DNA of 64,000 nucleotides from JACNKJ01 sp964440095. GTDB lineage: Bacteria; Krumholzibacteriota; Krumholzibacteriia; JACNKJ01. The translations under genes were made by a program, and so were the position numbers. This document shows positions 35,651 to 43,460 of this stretch, piece after piece. Under the pieces are notes generated by a model. That model was not told the DNA's origin. It saw only the letters and a list, made by a program, of their open reading frames with translations, and did no database searches. Where the stretch lies: contig CAYTPZ010000001.1 in NCBI GenBank assembly GCA_964440095.1, forward strand, positions 248,001 to 312,000, given 5' to 3'. Within the stretch, counting starts at the first letter, position 1. Each line of letters starts with the position of its first letter.

Positions 35651-36163
35651 ATGCCTAAGAACTATTGGAACCCATACCTGGCAGGCCTGCTCCTCGGCCT
35701 CACCCTGCTGGCAGCATTTATGGTGGCAGGCCAGGGCCTGGGCGCCAGTGCGGCTCCCAAACGCATCGTCGCTTTGGGTTGCGAATCCATCAATGCGCAG
35801 TGGGCAGAGTCCAACACGGCCATCAACAAGTATTTCCAGGGCGAAAATGCGCACCCGCTCAAGAACTGGCTCATCCTTGAAGTCGTCGGCGTTCTGCTGG
35901 GTGGATTCATCGGTGCGGTCAGCGCGGGAAGACTCAAGGGCGAGGTGCTGCGCGGGCCACGCATTTCCATTCGGGGTCGCCTGCTCTATGCCTTCTTCGG
36001 TGGGGCTCTCATGGGTCTCGCTGCGGCTATCGGACGAGGATGCACATCAGGGCAGGCTCTTTCGGGCGGCGGCACCCTGGCCGCCGGCGGCTGGGCCTAC
36101 ATGATGATGTTCTTCGGCGGCGCCTACGCAGTTGCATGGCTGGTTAGGAGGCAGTGGACATGA
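35651..36163 (+). CDS. YeeE/YedE-family sulfur transporter, first half
   Basis: A 170-residue membrane protein with about four helices and a periplasmic loop holding a Cys ('ALGCES', residue 44). The hallmark 'GRGCTSGQALSGGG' (Cys131) is the first-repeat motif of the YeeE/YedE (DUF395, TsuA) family. Characterised members import thiosulfate or related sulfur compounds by passing them between conserved cysteines in the pore. It is half the length of single-chain TsuA. The other half is the next gene, which it overlaps by four bases, so the pair probably forms one channel. Confidence 0.88.
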   Translation: MPKNYWNPYLAGLLLGLTLLAAFMVAGQGLGASAAPKRIVALGCESINAQWAESNTAINKYFQGENAHPLKNWLILEVVGVLLGGFIGAVSAGRLKGEVLRGPRISIRGRLLYAFFGGALMGLAAAIGRGCTSGQALSGGGTLAAGGWAYMMMFFGGAYAVAWLVRRQWT

Positions 36164-37350
36164 GTAACCTCTTCCCCCTGGAATTCACGGGCGAGCAGTT
36201 CCGACTTCTCACCGGTATCGGTATTGGCTTCTTCTTCGGCTTCTCATTGGAACGCGCCGGATTCGGCAACGCCAGGAAACTCGCCGGCCAGTTCTATCTG
36301 AACGACATGGCGGTCTTCAAGGTGATGTTTACCGCTGTTCTCGTCGCCATGACAGGTGTTTTTTCCCTCTCGGCCTGGGGCTTATTGGACCTGGGTGAGC
36401 TTTGGATCAACCCCACCTTCCTCTGGGCCCAGCTTTTTGCTGGCTTTGTTCTTGGAATCGGCTTCGTCATGAGCGGGCTTTGTCCGGGAACTTCCGTGGT
36501 GAGTATGGCCTCGGGCAAGCTAGACGGATTCGTCACAGTGCTGGGCACTTTTTTCGGCGTCCTCGTCTTCACTTTGCTCTTCGATAAACTGCCGGCGCTT
36601 CGCAGTCTCTATTCGGCTGGATCGGGCGAGGTCATTCTTCTGCACGAAATCTTCCCCTTCAAGTTCCCCGCCCTCTGCCTCATCATGACCGTGATTCTTG
36701 TGGCCTTGGGTGCCTTCATCTTCGCCGAACGAGTGGAGAAGATCTATCAGAAGAAACTCGGTCCTGGACCCCTTACAGGTCCCAATCGGCCGCGCATGAA
36801 GTACTATGTATTGGGACCCATGTTCCTTATCGCCCTGGCGGCGGCCATCTATGACAAACCCGTCGTCCCTGAGCCAGAGCCCCTGGACCTGGTGGCTATT
36901 GAACCCTTGAACCTTGCCGAGCGCATTATCGATGGAGATCCAACCTTGGTGATTCTCGACCTGCGCTCGGAAGAGGCCTTCGCTGAGAAGAACCTCCCAG
37001 GCGCGAAACTCCTTCGCACCCTCGGCGATCCTGCCGACTACCTTTCGAATTTATCAGAAGGTATGGCGGTGGTTCTCTACAACCAACAGGCCACCGAAAG
37101 CGAAGTGCCAGGCACCTGGCCCGCGGGTCTTGATTACTTCGCGATGCGCGGAGGATTCGAGGCATGGAAACGGGAAGTGCTCACACCTCGTGAGATGAAC
37201 GGAAGCAGTTTGAAGGAACAGGATTTCACGCGTCGTCAGAATCAGATCGCCGGCTTCTTCAGCGGCACGCGTGTGCAGTCCAAGGCTACTGCACCTCCAC
37301 CTCCCATGAGCGGCGGGAAGAAAAAGAAAAAACCCGAAGGCGGTTGTTAG
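36160..37350 (+). CDS. YeeE/YedE-family transporter half fused to a degenerate rhodanese domain with Gly-Gly-Cys tail
   Basis: A 396-residue protein. Residues 1 to about 230 are a YeeE/YedE half with the second-repeat motif 'MSGLCPGTSVVSMASGKLDG' (Cys108) and further helices. Residues about 255-340 form a rhodanese domain ('LVILDLRSEEAFAEKNLPGAKLL', 'RGGFEAWKRE'). At the place of the catalytic Cys, the loop after the strand reads 'VVLYNQQATES', with Asn308 instead of Cys. The last 20 residues are Pro- and Lys-rich and end exactly in Gly-Gly-Cys (Cys396). ATG at 36160 has AGGAGG eight bases upstream; GTG at 36154 is too close to it. The tail Cys may carry sulfur (inference). Confidence 0.85.
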   Translation: MSNLFPLEFTGEQFRLLTGIGIGFFFGFSLERAGFGNARKLAGQFYLNDMAVFKVMFTAVLVAMTGVFSLSAWGLLDLGELWINPTFLWAQLFAGFVLGIGFVMSGLCPGTSVVSMASGKLDGFVTVLGTFFGVLVFTLLFDKLPALRSLYSAGSGEVILLHEIFPFKFPALCLIMTVILVALGAFIFAERVEKIYQKKLGPGPLTGPNRPRMKYYVLGPMFLIALAAAIYDKPVVPEPEPLDLVAIEPLNLAERIIDGDPTLVILDLRSEEAFAEKNLPGAKLLRTLGDPADYLSNLSEGMAVVLYNQQATESEVPGTWPAGLDYFAMRGGFEAWKREVLTPREMNGSSLKEQDFTRRQNQIAGFFSGTRVQSKATAPPPPMSGGKKKKKPEGGC

Positions 37351-37351
37351 A

Positions 37352-37885
37352 GTGAAACCGCGTCCCTTCCTGCTCTGCGGTGGTCAGAGTCGCCGTATGG
37401 GAAGGGACAAAGCACTCATGGAACATCCCTTGGGCGGAACAATGCTGGAACGGGCGGTCCGGTTACTGGAAGCAGTACTGGGGACGCCCATTCTGCTTTC
37501 GGGGGACGGATCACGATACCAAGATTTCGGATACCCCGAGATCGCCGATGCGCGCCTTGACTGCGGGCCCTTGGGTGGAATTCTCGCTGCCATTGAGCAT
37601 ACCTCGCCGGCACCGGCGCTCATCATGGCCGTGGACATGCCATTTATTGCCGAGGAAGATCTCATAACGCTTTTAAAATCCCAAGGGCCCAGCCTCACTC
37701 TGGCCCAGGGTGAAGGGCGCCTGCATCCCGCTTTTTCCATTTGGGATTCGACAACTCAGCCGCACTTGCGTGAAGCGCTTGAAGAGAATCGCTTCGCACT
37801 CATACCCTTGGCAGAAGCATTGGATCCGGTACTGGTTGAGCTACCGGCCGAGCATCTAGCGAATTGGAATGAGCCACAGAAATAG
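37352..37885 (+). CDS. mobA: Molybdenum cofactor guanylyltransferase
   Basis: MobA transfers GMP from GTP to molybdopterin to make the MGD cofactor that DMSO-reductase-family enzymes need. The 177-residue protein has 'LLCGGQSRRMGRDKALMEH' (nucleotide-binding GGxSxRMGxDKA block), 'DCGPLGGILAAIE' and 'MAVDMPFI'. GTG at 37352 starts one base after the preceding stop, so it is the last gene of the sulfur operon and is made together with its client molybdoenzyme. Confidence 0.92.
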   Translation: MKPRPFLLCGGQSRRMGRDKALMEHPLGGTMLERAVRLLEAVLGTPILLSGDGSRYQDFGYPEIADARLDCGPLGGILAAIEHTSPAPALIMAVDMPFIAEEDLITLLKSQGPSLTLAQGEGRLHPAFSIWDSTTQPHLREALEENRFALIPLAEALDPVLVELPAEHLANWNEPQK

Positions 37886-37910
37886 AGGACTTTAAAGAAG
37901 ATTCCGAAGA

Positions 37911-38684
37911 CTAGAGTTTGATCTCGACACCCACGGGACAGTGATCGCTTCCCATCACATCCGGGCTGATCCATGCGTCGACCAAGGTGTCTTTGATGTT
38001 CTTGCTCAGGAAAAAATAATCGATGCGCCAGCCGATGTTCCGCTGACGAGCGCCACTGCGCATGCTCCACCAGCTGTACTGTTCGGGGATATCCCCCTTA
38101 ATTACGCGAAGACTGTCCACCCATCCCTTAGCCAGCATGCCGTCGATCCATTTGCGTTCTTCTGGAAGGAAGCCGCTGACCTGCTCGTTTTCTTTCGGGC
38201 GGGCCAGGTCGATGGCCTGGTGCGCCGTGTTCACATCGCCGCAAACCAGGATGCGCTTTCCTCGGCTCACGCGACCGTTCATCTTCTTTTGAATTTCGCG
38301 ATAGAAATCCATCTTGTATTCCAGACGAATATCGCTGGCCTTGCCGTTTGGGAAGTAGACATTGTAGAGGAGGAAGTCCTCGTGATCGGTAATCAACACG
38401 CGACCTTCCGAGTCGAAACGCTCGACACCCAGGCCGGCCTTGGCCTTCACCAGGGGCAGCCCATCGCGCACATAGGTGACCACGCCGGAGTATCCCTTTT
38501 TATCCGCCGAGGCGAAGTGGGCTGTCCACCCTTCGGGGGCGGTGAGAGATTCGTCCAGTTGATCGGGATGGGCCTTGGTTTCCTGCAGGCAAACCACGTC
38601 GAGGTCCGAAGACCAGATCCAATCCAGAGCTTCCTTGCGCTGGACGGCGCGAATGCCGTTTACGTTCCAGCTGATGAGCTTCAT
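37911..38684 (-). CDS. xth: Exodeoxyribonuclease III
   Basis: A 257-residue enzyme of the EEP family that removes 3' blocks and cuts at abasic sites in base-excision repair. Motifs are 'ISWNVNGIRA', 'VCLQETKA' (metal-binding Glu), 'VYFPNG', 'VCGDVNTAHQAIDL' and 'SDHCPVGVEI' (catalytic Asp-His). The length matches bacterial ExoIII/ExoA. It ends 26 bases from the convergent mobA and is followed upstream by the NYN gene on the same strand with a 10-base gap. Confidence 0.97.
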   Translation of the reverse strand: MKLISWNVNGIRAVQRKEALDWIWSSDLDVVCLQETKAHPDQLDESLTAPEGWTAHFASADKKGYSGVVTYVRDGLPLVKAKAGLGVERFDSEGRVLITDHEDFLLYNVYFPNGKASDIRLEYKMDFYREIQKKMNGRVSRGKRILVCGDVNTAHQAIDLARPKENEQVSGFLPEERKWIDGMLAKGWVDSLRVIKGDIPEQYSWWSMRSGARQRNIGWRIDYFFLSKNIKDTLVDAWISPDVMGSDHCPVGVEIKL

Positions 38685-38694
38685 GGTCGCCTTT

Positions 38695-39183
38695 CTACAA
38701 ATCGCCTTTGGGTTCCCCGCTCGCCCCGCCGCCGAACTGATCTAGCCAGAAATCGATTTCCTCGGAGGTGGAACTCTCCGGTTTCTCGCTGGCGTCTTCG
38801 CCTTTCTTGGGACGCAAGAGCCTGGACGCCATAGCCTCGGCGCTTTCAATCTGAGCACCCAGCGCCCGTGCCTTGCGGCCGATATCTTTTTCATCCGAGC
38901 TCACCACGGTCACCGTCTTGGGATTGGCGTGGCGCTCCAAGGAATTCATGATCCAAGCATCGGCGCTGGGTGCGAAGATTACACGTATGGGACCGGGAGC
39001 CTGGTCTCGCCCCGAGGCCAGTCCGTCGAAGACCACGGTCCAGCGCTCGCGGCTCTTGAAGACCCGTGGCGCCAACATTCTTAAAAAGGTCTCACGGGCT
39101 TCTTCCAAATCTTCCTGCATGATCTGCCCCAAACTGCCAATCTTATGCATGACGTTGAAGGCATCCACCCAGCGCTCACTCAA
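38695..39183 (-). CDS. NYN-domain protein (YacP/Rae1-like RNase)
   Basis: A 162-residue PIN-like protein. The N-terminal 'RWVDAFNVMHKIG' carries the first acidic residue of the NYN fold, 'TVVFDGLASGRD' the second block and 'VTVVSSDEKDIGRKARALGAQI' the third, as in the YacP family (Bacillus Rae1, a ribosome-associated mRNA endonuclease). The C-terminal 30 residues are Ser/Glu-rich. The start is TTG at 39183, overlapping the acpS stop, with AAGGAG six bases upstream. RNA cleavage is known for family members and inferred here. Confidence 0.87.
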   Translation of the reverse strand: MSERWVDAFNVMHKIGSLGQIMQEDLEEARETFLRMLAPRVFKSRERWTVVFDGLASGRDQAPGPIRVIFAPSADAWIMNSLERHANPKTVTVVSSDEKDIGRKARALGAQIESAEAMASRLLRPKKGEDASEKPESSTSEEIDFWLDQFGGGASGEPKGDL

Positions 39184-39565
39184 TCGGATCTCCTTCGAGG
39201 ATGACCATGGCCATGGCCATGCCCTCTTGGTGGCTAAGACTCAAATGGGTTCGCGTCACGCCCTGTTCCCTCAGAAGCTCGGACGCTCTCCCAGTCATTT
39301 TAAGTTCAGGTTTTCCATGTTCACCGTACACGACTTCGATCTGTTTCCAGCTGAGCCCCTGCCGCAGGCCTAATCCCAGGGCCTTCACCAAGGCTTCCTT
39401 GGCGGCGAACCTGACGGCAAAAGAGGGCCAGGGATCTCCCCGGCCCTCGCAATGGGCTTTTTCGCCGGGCGTGTACAAACGATCCAATATGCGATCCCCC
39501 CATTTTCCGGCCGCTTTGCGTAGCCGACGAGGATCCATGAGATCTATGCCCGTGCCGAGAATCAT
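39176..39565 (-). CDS. acpS: Holo-[acyl-carrier-protein] synthase
   Basis: AcpS transfers the phosphopantetheine arm from CoA to acyl carrier protein. The 129-residue protein has 'ILGTGIDLMDPRRL' (G-x-G-x-D motif), 'FAVRFAAKEALVKALG' (W/F-x-x-KEA-x-x-K motif) and 'HLSLSHQEGMAMAMVI' near the end. It sits between pepA (six bases away) and the NYN gene, overlapping the latter by eight bases. Confidence 0.96.
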   Translation of the reverse strand: MILGTGIDLMDPRRLRKAAGKWGDRILDRLYTPGEKAHCEGRGDPWPSFAVRFAAKEALVKALGLGLRQGLSWKQIEVVYGEHGKPELKMTGRASELLREQGVTRTHLSLSHQEGMAMAMVILEGDPIE

Positions 39566-39571
39566 TCGCGG

Positions 39572-41023
39572 CTAGAAACGATCGAAGAAGTTCAAGAAGA
39601 GACGCACGCCAAAGCCGTTACCGCCCTGAGGACGAATGCCGCGCTCCTTGTCTCCCCAGGCTGCACCGGCGATATCCACATGCACCCAGGGATTGGGATC
39701 GGCGAAACGCTGCAGAAATTTGGCGGCCGTGATGGTTCCGGCGTTACGCCCTCCCGTGTTCTTGATATCAGCCACGGGGCTTTCAATGAGATAGTCATAC
39801 TCTTCGAACATGGGCATGGGCCAAACACGTTCACCCGTGGCCTTGCCGCTCTCCACAAGCTTGTCGTAGTAGCCCTCGCCCTTCTCGTTGCCGAGGATGG
39901 CGGCGGTTTCATTGCCCAGGGCCACCACACAGGCCCCCGTAAGGGTGGCCACGTCGATGATCAACTCGGGTTTGAACTCCTTCGCGTAGTTCAGACCATC
40001 CGCCAGTATGATGCGCCCTTCCGCGTCGGTGTTCTTCACGTCGATGGTCACGCCGCTGCGTGCCTTGATGATGTCGCCGGGACGATAGGCGTCGCCGCCG
40101 GGCATGTTTTCACAAGTGGGTACGATGCCGATGATACGATGGGGATAGTTCAACTCGGCCAAGGCGCGGAAGGTGCCGAGCACGGCCGCGGCTCCACCCA
40201 TGTCGTACTTCATCTCGTCCATGGCAGCGCCGGGCTTCAATGAAATACCGCCGCTGTCGAAGGTGATGCCTTTGCCAACCAGGGCCAGGGTGCGCTTGCC
40301 CTTGGGATTGTATTCCATCTCGATGAGATGAGCTTCCTTGCGACTTCCCCTGCCCACCGTGAGGAGGGCATCGAAGCCCTCTTTCTCCAGCTGGGCCTGC
40401 TTCTTGATTTTCACCTTGATGCGTCCGCCGGAATTCTTGGCGATCTCCTTGGCGGTGGCCGCCAGGTATTCGGGTCCCGCCAAATTGCCCGGCGAACACA
40501 TGAGATCGCGGGCCAGCAACGTACCGGCGGCGTGGGCTTCGGCTAGCTTGCGAGCCTTGTCGGCCTTGGCCTTGGAAACCGATTCGGGCAGCAGCAGTGT
40601 CACGCGACTGAGACACTTGCCCTTCTTCTTGGCAGGCAGATAGCGGTCGTAAACGTATCCAGACAAGAGCAGGCCGGAGACCACCTCGAATACATCGGCG
40701 TCGGCGGGCAGTATGAATGCAGCCTGCTTCACATCCAGAGCAGCGAACGCCTTCTGTGCCGCCGCTGCGGCATCACGCCAGTGACGAGCCATGAAGGGCG
40801 CCTTGCCCAGGCCTGTCAGGAGCCAGCGTGAATTCGAGGGCCCATAGAGCAGATGAGTACCACCCAGGCCACCCTTGAAATCCTTGGTTTCGATGGGACC
40901 GCTAAGTGCCTTCCCGCCCGGAAGTTTTCGGCCTCCCAGCGACAGCTTACATTTTTCATCCATGAGGACGATGTTGTTTTCGAATCCAACCAAGGATTTC
41001 TGAGTTTTCACGCTGATTCTCAC
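39572..41023 (-). CDS. pepA: Leucyl aminopeptidase (M17)
   Basis: A 483-residue cytosolic aminopeptidase. The catalytic domain holds 'LVGKGITFDSGGISLKPGAAMDEMKYDMGGAAAVLG' (blocks KGITFDSGG and MKYDMGGAAAV), the signature 'NTDAEGR' and 'ATLTGACVVALG'. The N-terminal macro-like domain is more divergent. The start is GTG at 41023, overlapping the moaE stop as GTGA, with GGAAGGAG upstream. It is the last but two gene of a resB-ccsA-moaD-moaE-pepA-acpS-NYN string. Confidence 0.96.
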   Translation of the reverse strand: MRISVKTQKSLVGFENNIVLMDEKCKLSLGGRKLPGGKALSGPIETKDFKGGLGGTHLLYGPSNSRWLLTGLGKAPFMARHWRDAAAAAQKAFAALDVKQAAFILPADADVFEVVSGLLLSGYVYDRYLPAKKKGKCLSRVTLLLPESVSKAKADKARKLAEAHAAGTLLARDLMCSPGNLAGPEYLAATAKEIAKNSGGRIKVKIKKQAQLEKEGFDALLTVGRGSRKEAHLIEMEYNPKGKRTLALVGKGITFDSGGISLKPGAAMDEMKYDMGGAAAVLGTFRALAELNYPHRIIGIVPTCENMPGGDAYRPGDIIKARSGVTIDVKNTDAEGRIILADGLNYAKEFKPELIIDVATLTGACVVALGNETAAILGNEKGEGYYDKLVESGKATGERVWPMPMFEEYDYLIESPVADIKNTGGRNAGTITAAKFLQRFADPNPWVHVDIAGAAWGDKERGIRPQGGNGFGVRLFLNFFDRF

Positions 41024-41415
41024 GCTGACTCTCCTTCCAGGGGCACATCTTTTTTCCAGATTGGGACGATCTCCTTAAGGCGATCCACAAAATGTGCTGC
41101 GGCCGCCCAGGCCTCTTTTCGATGGGGAGCGCCGACGGCCATGGCTAATGAAGGCACGCCAACTTCCAAGCGACCCACCCGATGGATGGCCGCTACCTTC
41201 AAGGGACCGAATTCCTGGCACAATTCATCGCCGATTTGGCGCATCTTGGCCAGAGCCATTTCCCGATAGGCAGTGTATTCCAGTGCCGAAACGGGACCCT
41301 CTGCCCCACTTTCGCGGACCACGCCGAGAAATGTGACTACGGCGCCGTGGCCCGGATCGCTCACCTCGGCGATGAGGGGATCAAGCTCCAGAGCTTCTTC
41401 GCGGATGTCGAACAC
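41020..41415 (-). CDS. moaE: Molybdopterin synthase catalytic subunit
   Basis: MoaE, with two MoaD, inserts two sulfurs into cyclic pyranopterin monophosphate to make molybdopterin. The 131-residue protein shows 'GHGAVVTFLGVVRESGAEG', 'LEYTAYREMALAKM', 'HRVGRLEVGVPSLAMAVGAPHRKEAW' (R-x-G-x-L and S-x-x-HR-K-EA) and 'LKEIVPIWKKD' (active-site Lys). GTG at 41415 has GGGAGG upstream and follows the moaD stop directly. Confidence 0.96.
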   Translation of the reverse strand: MFDIREEALELDPLIAEVSDPGHGAVVTFLGVVRESGAEGPVSALEYTAYREMALAKMRQIGDELCQEFGPLKVAAIHRVGRLEVGVPSLAMAVGAPHRKEAWAAAAHFVDRLKEIVPIWKKDVPLEGESA

Positions 41416-41682
41416 CTATCCTCCCGAGACCGGTGGGAAAAAGGCCACGATATCGCCGGCGGCCAACACGCGATCGGATGGGACATATTCCTCATTCACT
41501 GCGCAGAGCCTTTGGGTTGAGACCTTTGAGAGTTCGGCAAACTCGGTGCAGAGGGCATCCCAAAGCGAGGCCACGGTGGCCTCGCTCGGGAGCTCGAATT
41601 CGAAATCATCTTTTGCGGCCGCTTCGGCGAATGCGCCGAAGAGCTTCACCCGAAAGTGACCGGTCACGCCGTGGCCTTCCAT
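41416..41682 (-). CDS. moaD: Molybdopterin synthase sulfur-carrier subunit
   Basis: A ubiquitin-like sulfur carrier ending in Gly-Gly ('FFPPVSGG'), which is adenylated and thiocarboxylated before delivering sulfur to MoaE. 'VKLFGAFAEAA', 'LPSEATVASLWDAL' and 'VLAAGDIVAFFPPVSGG' follow the family pattern. The start may be ATG at 41682 (19-base overlap with ccsA) or, more likely, GTG at 41667, which overlaps the ccsA stop as GTGA and gives the normal N-terminus. The sulfur source enzyme is not in the window. Confidence 0.94.
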   Translation of the reverse strand: MEGHGVTGHFRVKLFGAFAEAAAKDDFEFELPSEATVASLWDALCTEFAELSKVSTQRLCAVNEEYVPSDRVLAAGDIVAFFPPVSGG

Positions 41683-43460
41683 TTTCGGGTCATTTCAAAA
41701 AAGCCGGAGATGATGATGATTCCCGACATGAGCAAAGCGCCGATGGCCACCCAACCGGGTACCTGAGTAGTATCGCCACCCGCGTAGGAGTGCAGGCCCA
41801 CCAGGAAGTAGTTCACGCCGAAGTAGGTCATGATCACGGAACTGATGGCCGCGAAACTACCTGCGGCAAAGACCCATGGGCGATTCATGGATGGGATCCA
41901 GCGGAAGTGCACCACCACCGCATAAACCAAGATGGTCACTAGGCTCCAGGTTTCCTTGGAGTCCCAGCCCCAATATCGTCCCCAGCTTTCATTGGCCCAG
42001 ACGCCACCCAAAAGTGTGCCGATGCTGAGCAGACCCAAACCCGTAACGATGACGTTGAAGTGGAGGCGATTAAGGCCACTGACCGCGTCGTAGAGGGCAG
42101 GCCTGTTGGGACTTTTGAAAACGTGCAGGATCAACATGGTCAGCGCCAGCAAGGCGCCGAGACCGAGGAATCCGTAGCTGCTGGTGATAATGGTCACGTG
42201 GATGTTCAGCCAGTAGGAGGCCAAGACCGGCACAAGGGGACCGATGGCCGGATCGAAGGTCGAGAGCATGGACACACCCAGAACCACAGCCGTCAGCAGT
42301 GAAGCCAGAGCCGCCGAAATGGCGCGTCGGTCCACCATTTCGAAAATGATCCCCGCGATGGCCACGGTGAGGCTGATGAAGATCAATGACTCATAGCCAT
42401 TGCTTAGGGGCGCACGACCCGAGGCTATCCACCTCATGATGAACGCATAGAGGTGATAGGCTGCCGCGCCCACGAATACCGCCATGCCGATGAGGTAGAG
42501 AGGATTTTTCAAGCTGAACGGCTTGCCGCCTCGCTTGATGAGGGCGAGGGCATAGGCGGGAATCAGGATTAGAAAACCCAGCAGATAAGGCAGGGTGACC
42601 TTCTGGAAGGGTTTCATGCGATTGAGCATCATCTCGGCCCTAAGCGCGGTCTCGCTGGGCAGGACATCGGCACCGTAGTTTTCCTGGGCCGCGGCGACGG
42701 CGTCGACGGCCGCCAGGAGTTTGGTAGTCTGTAATCCGCTGATGCCTGCGCTGAAGAGGTCGTAAGCCTCGTGATACTCCTTGCGCTGCTCCACGTTCAG
42801 GGCCGGGCTCACATCGTTGAAGCTGAGCCAGGTGTCCTTCTCATCGCCGGGCACAGGGAAGATGCGTAGGGTGCGACCCTGCATGCTCATCACCCAGAGA
42901 TTGAAACGCTCGTCAAAGCTGAGCAGCTTGCGCTGGAATTTGCTGCGCTCGCGATCGGCGGTGCGCAGTGCGGTCTCGACTTCACCTCCGAAACGATAGC
43001 GACCGGATTCATCCAGTAGGCTGCGAATACTCACGTGGGTCGTACTTTCGTCCACGCCGAGCATGTCCTTGATGCCTGGGTGCCGCACGGCGATGACCGG
43101 CTCTTCCAGCCACCAGGTACCATGACTCATCCAGCTCATGTAGAGATCCAGGGGTTCCCAGCCTTGGAATTTGGAACGCTTGGTGACCTTCATCACCATT
43201 TCGCGGCTGAGCGTGTCCAGAGGCTTCATGCGTCCCTGATAATCCTGGATGATCAATTTGCCCAAACGTTCCCGGGCGACATCGCCCAAGCCGTTCTGAA
43301 TTGCAGGACCACTTCCACTCATGTGTACATGTTCTTCGGTGGGCGCTTCTTCCGAATCCGCCACTTCCCCTCTGTCCGGTAAGGCCAGAAGGTCAGCCCC
43401 CGGAAGCCCGCCGCCGAGAAGCATCGCCAGGATGAATAGTCTCGTAGCGAATTTAAGCAT
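41664..43460 (-). CDS. ccsA: Cytochrome c biogenesis protein CcsA (System II)
   Basis: A 598-residue membrane protein that handles haem for attachment to c-type cytochromes. It has a signal/first helix, a large extracytoplasmic segment (about 30-290, including 'LIIQDYQGRMKPLDTLSREMV', the region found in CcsBA proteins of Bacteroidota and Epsilonproteobacteria), then eight or so helices. The haem-handling WWD motif reads 'WGRYWGWDSKETWSLVTILVYA', with conserved His in flanking loops ('VHFRW', 'GLHSYAGG'). Its start overlaps the resB end by eight bases. It proves that the cell makes c-type cytochromes. Confidence 0.94.
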   Translation of the reverse strand: MLKFATRLFILAMLLGGGLPGADLLALPDRGEVADSEEAPTEEHVHMSGSGPAIQNGLGDVARERLGKLIIQDYQGRMKPLDTLSREMVMKVTKRSKFQGWEPLDLYMSWMSHGTWWLEEPVIAVRHPGIKDMLGVDESTTHVSIRSLLDESGRYRFGGEVETALRTADRERSKFQRKLLSFDERFNLWVMSMQGRTLRIFPVPGDEKDTWLSFNDVSPALNVEQRKEYHEAYDLFSAGISGLQTTKLLAAVDAVAAAQENYGADVLPSETALRAEMMLNRMKPFQKVTLPYLLGFLILIPAYALALIKRGGKPFSLKNPLYLIGMAVFVGAAAYHLYAFIMRWIASGRAPLSNGYESLIFISLTVAIAGIIFEMVDRRAISAALASLLTAVVLGVSMLSTFDPAIGPLVPVLASYWLNIHVTIITSSYGFLGLGALLALTMLILHVFKSPNRPALYDAVSGLNRLHFNVIVTGLGLLSIGTLLGGVWANESWGRYWGWDSKETWSLVTILVYAVVVHFRWIPSMNRPWVFAAGSFAAISSVIMTYFGVNYFLVGLHSYAGGDTTQVPGWVAIGALLMSGIIIISGFFEMTRKWKATA

